Source: Bacilli bacterium (GTDB lineage: Bacteria > Bacillota_I > Bacilli_A > ML615J-28 > CAG-698). Taken from it: a DNA stretch of 25,793 nucleotides. The stretch spans positions 1 to 25,793 of the forward strand of contig JAQUYR010000012.1 of NCBI GenBank assembly GCA_028691715.1. The letters run 5' to 3'. The position numbers were made by a program, and so were the translations under genes. The notes under the pieces are model-generated. The model was not told the DNA's origin and made no database searches. It saw nothing but the letters and a program-made list of their open reading frames with translations. Shown here one piece after another: positions 24,601-25,793 of the stretch (positions are counted from its first letter, which is position 1; each line of letters begins with the position of its first letter).

Positions 24601-24955
24601 TGACACTATCAGTATCAACAACTATTCCAACAACTGTTGTTTCAGGAATAACGAAAGTCACTGTTGTTTGTAATCCTTCATATTCAAACTCTAATACATA
24701 TGTTCCTGGGGTAACTAATTGATCAATATCCCCTTCAATAATCATTTCACTGGTTACCGCAACTTCTTCGCTATCGCCATTCTTATAAGCTAAAGTCAAA
24801 GTAAGTTCGCTAATCTCAACTTTTCCATCCTCTACAGCACTAGCAACAATCGCATCAGAAATGCTGATGGATTCTGCTTTTTGACTACAACCAGATAAAA
24901 AAGTTACAAAACATAAAATTAGTATTGTAAAGAGTAATTTTACTATCCTCTTCAT
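21692..24955 (-). CDS. Surface lipoprotein with Ig-like domains and a DUF885 metallopeptidase
   Basis: This 1087-residue protein begins with a lipoprotein signal (LSGC, Cys23). Three Ig-like modules of about 80 residues follow (about 28-104, 105-185, 186-266), each with a VTYS/VIYS-NGD-type strand, a segment such as PLTEEML, and a final G-strand such as VNYQGATATFYINV, like Big_3/Big_4-type bacterial Ig repeats. Residues about 267-480 form an uncharacterised beta-rich region (DLSNVTVSSKP). From about 485 is a DUF885 peptidase, with HEGWPGH (897-903) giving two metal-ligand His and the catalytic Glu, SEAWAVYVE (Glu929 the likely third ligand), and ACRIDIGVNYEGW. DUF885 proteins are predicted zinc peptidases. 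AAGGAGA precedes the ATG. The placement next to opp suggests that it supplies peptides for import. Confidence 0.88.
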   Translation of the reverse strand: MKRIVKLLFTILILCFVTFLSGCSQKAESISISDAIVASAVEDGKVEISELTLTLAYKNGDSEEVAVTSEMIIEGDIDQLVTPGTYVLEFEYEGLQTTVTFVIPETTVVGIVVDTDSVTEAQKKDIFNLEDIIIKVIYSNNDEEEIPLTEEMLTEENLAKLRTTGEQIVAVNYQGATATFYINVPTSVLVSLEVDQDSVLAAYAEDIFYYKNILVNMVYSTGEVKSAPITLRMISGSDYINLYIKGEHEIKVSYGGLSCNVNIDVPSDKYIDISSLSLVPDGEMVVVKAYCTYYLGTTLYIYDSSIATTAVASTASTISAADSFLSTGKEIIISGVKTTVNGAAGIKSLSGIIATGNESSLQNTDFTALDNSQITASIYKYIDLSNVTVSSKPTIFDDDKNVVFEVTDGTNIVKVIVPKDEDDAFSQKVFITLSELAIGHEMKFENILPVYFEDGEALYITKDSDVSYVKVEHTYQRPTGEVDNEAFNQFLDEMFLYYLGDSPFDINYLIYDVEAFDIKYGTNLANAPVVATTEYDMSPEAEIDYYNEVVAKRNLLTAFDRNSLSTSQKLVYDVVLDYIDRSLNYFDFTEDGENIYFYYGTQLGSYLGYQAQLPSIIAEYRFDNKKDIENYFQYLITVQSDFEALFSFEMAKITEGKGNPMTDFVIDLVIDQCDAFINTTEENYLITVFNERIGTYDFLTEAEAEEYKVLNAKYVNENFVEAYRWLKTNLLQLKASNDDSLTGALCNTEAGKQYYEIMFQRKCGSDMTIPELITYIEAKIAEYDEYSTYYPEYSGNLMEDAGLIVYDEDNKIDYYASLYGVIPFLQEAVVDDFPSLPVDLVFGKDIVIKEVAEAMQENSSPAFYLTSPIDANTSEVIYINPPDFSEVGDYMFTTITHEGWPGHMFQNIYFKNTESHNIRKVISYTGYSEAWAVYVENYCPKYVVENYGMQQMFLLDPLSSLSACRIDIGVNYEGWGIEEIIDGYGLTMDDVTSGRYKWSSGDTVSLDDFEEIYYFYVEVPTNYLMYYFSCAQLMDIKANFKDEMGVYYSDELFHTIYLETGDASWPIIAQVYEDYAAVWGINGTKNG

Positions 24956-24984
24956 TCAATTTCTCCTTAATTTAGTGTTAGCAT

Positions 24985-25013
24985 ATTTTAACGCTTTTTT
25001 TCGTCTTTTTCAA
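24985..25013 (-). promoter_or_regulatory. Promoter of the DUF885 lipoprotein gene
   Basis: The minus strand reads TTGAAA (25013-25008), a 17-base spacer, then TAAAAT (24990-24985). The start is predicted near 24978, 23 bases before the gene. One cre-like site lies inside the spacer and -10, and another touches the -35. Confidence 0.7.
24987..25000. promoter_or_regulatory. Cre-like operator site A, inside the core promoter
   Basis: TTTTAACGCTTTTT has the AACGCTT core of LacI/CcpA-type operators but about three mismatches to the full cre pattern. It covers part of the -10 and spacer, a repressing position. Confidence 0.35.
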
Positions 25014-25015
25014 TA

Positions 25016-25029
25016 TGAAAACGCTTCGA
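25016..25029. promoter_or_regulatory. Cre-like operator site B, next to the -35
   Basis: TGAAAACGCTTCGA matches TGWAARCGYTWNCW at 13 of 14 positions. It lies 2 bases upstream of the -35 of the DUF885 gene. Its centre is 30 bases from that of site A. Confidence 0.55.
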
Positions 25030-25057
25030 CTGCAGATGCACGCCTTGTTTTTCACGC

Positions 25058-25071
25058 ATTAAGCGCTTTCA
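25058..25071. promoter_or_regulatory. Cre-like operator site C
   Basis: The minus strand reads TGAAAGCGCTTAAT, with a perfectly palindromic AAGCGCTT core and one mismatch to the cre pattern TGWAARCGYTWNCW. Its centre is 42 bases from that of site B, four helical turns. It lies between the divergent DUF885 and trpS promoters, about 58 bases upstream of the trpS -35. Confidence 0.5.
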
Positions 25072-25129
25072 TTGAATATATACAGTCTAAATTATATCAA
25101 ATCTATTTAGATAATGCAAACTATTAAAC

Positions 25130-25158
25130 TTGATTTTAAAATTTAAGAAGTGTATAAT
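25130..25158 (+). promoter_or_regulatory. Promoter of trpS
   Basis: TTGATT (25130-25135), a 17-base spacer, then TATAAT (25153-25158). The start near 25165 leaves a 30-nt leader with GGAGG, too short for a T-box. So this trpS is not T-box controlled, unlike pheST in the same window. Confidence 0.8.
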
Positions 25159-25194
25159 ACTTGATATAGATTATATTATATGGAGGTCCTAATT

Positions 25195-25793
25195 ATGAAT
25201 ATCGTATTGTCTGGAATTAAGCCTACAGGAATACCAACTTTAGGTAACTATTTAGGAGCATTAAAAAACTTTGTAAAACTACAAAAAGAAATGACTGATT
25301 ACGAATTTTTCATTTTTGTGGCCGATCTACACGCTATTACTGTTCCCCAAGAACAAAAAGCATTGAGACAAAACATCAAAAACGTTGCTGCATTATATCT
25401 AGCTTGTGGGCTTGAACCCGAAAGACTAGTTCTGTTTTTACAATCAGAAGTTGATGCTCATGTAAAATTAGGATACGTTATGCAATCAATCTGTTATATG
25501 GGTGAACTGGAAAGAATGACTCAGTATAAGGATAAAGTAGCAAAACAAGTACAAGGCGTGACATCAGCATTATTTACTTATCCCGCTTTAATGGCAGCTG
25601 ATATTTTGCTTTATGATGCTAAATATGTCCCTGTTGGTGATGATCAAAAACAACACTTAGAATTGACAAGAGATTTAGGAATCCGTTTTAACAATCGTTT
25701 TGGTGAAACATTCGTCATCCCTGAGCTATTGATGACTAAGAAGGGATCACGTATAATGGATCTTCAAGATCCAACTAAAAAAATGGATAAGAG
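25195..25793 (+). CDS. trpS: Tryptophan--tRNA ligase, N-terminal part
   Basis: The first 199 complete codons are present and the gene runs off the right edge; the full enzyme is normally about 330 residues. It charges tRNA-Trp. This class I synthetase shows the HIGH-equivalent region SGIKPTGIPTLGNYLGAL near the N terminus, where the usual first His is Thr. It also has ADLHAIT, GELERMTQYKDK and GDDQKQHLELTRD. The KMSKS-equivalent lies at the very edge and reads KKMDKS. A GGAGG site lies 8 bases before the ATG. Confidence 0.96.
   Translation, partial: MNIVLSGIKPTGIPTLGNYLGALKNFVKLQKEMTDYEFFIFVADLHAITVPQEQKALRQNIKNVAALYLACGLEPERLVLFLQSEVDAHVKLGYVMQSICYMGELERMTQYKDKVAKQVQGVTSALFTYPALMAADILLYDAKYVPVGDDQKQHLELTRDLGIRFNNRFGETFVIPELLMTKKGSRIMDLQDPTKKMDK

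Noticed and set aside
25130..25194. T-box leader for trpS
   Set aside because: The promoter lies only about 36 bases before the start codon, and no GGTGG T-box sequence or terminator hairpin is found.
1..25793. CRISPR array, tRNA or rRNA gene, insertion sequence or phage genes
   Set aside because: I saw no regularly spaced direct repeats, tRNA-like cloverleaf, rRNA segment, transposase or integrase in the window.

Overview
This 25.8 kb window is AT-rich chromosomal DNA from a low-GC Bacillota-type bacterium that uses the standard bacterial code. TGG encodes Trp, and TGA is a real stop, for example at the ends of relQ and oppD. The Bacillus-like housekeeping genes (spx, relQ, nadK, clpP, ispH, T-box pheST) occur together with an oligopeptide transporter whose subunits carry large insertions resembling those of mycoplasma Opp proteins, and with lipoproteins bearing InlB-type B-repeats. 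This mix suggests a relative of Mollicutes, Acholeplasma/Izemoplasma or Erysipelotrichia, but the assignment is inference.

Layout, left to right. The end of ispH (+) converges with pheST (-), which is controlled by a Phe T-box leader with a UUC specifier. Next on the minus strand is an Lsa-like ABC-F ribosome-protection gene behind a leader that encodes a six-residue peptide and can form mutually exclusive hairpins. A family S51 peptidase (-) is divergent from clpP (+). clpP converges on relQ-nadK (-), which is divergent from a CYTH-domain gene (+). An AT-rich stretch without genes follows, then spx (-) and a small DUF3899-like membrane protein (-).

From about 11.3 to 21.6 kb lies one long minus-strand operon, read right to left: oppA, oppB, oppC, oppD, oppF, a B-repeat lipoprotein, and a two-helix membrane protein, ending at a strong terminator. 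OppA is a peptide-binding lipoprotein fused to two N-terminal B-repeats. OppC has an extra domain of about 160 residues outside the membrane, and OppF has a charged, coiled-coil-like insertion of about 295 residues between Walker A and the Q-loop. The oppA mRNA has a leader of about 277 nt with a 15-codon aromatic-rich ORF, a terminator-like hairpin, and a long-range helix that closes over both.

Upstream lies a 1087-residue lipoprotein that joins Ig-like domains to a DUF885 metallopeptidase. Its promoter carries three cre-like operator sites in near-helical phase. The start of trpS (+) closes the window. The right half therefore looks like a peptide-scavenging region: a surface peptidase makes peptides, the modified Opp transporter imports them, and cytoplasmic peptidases such as the S51 enzyme could finish their breakdown. 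The least explained parts are the oppA leader, the OppF insertion, the two extra genes at the end of the opp operon, and the ABC-F attenuator.
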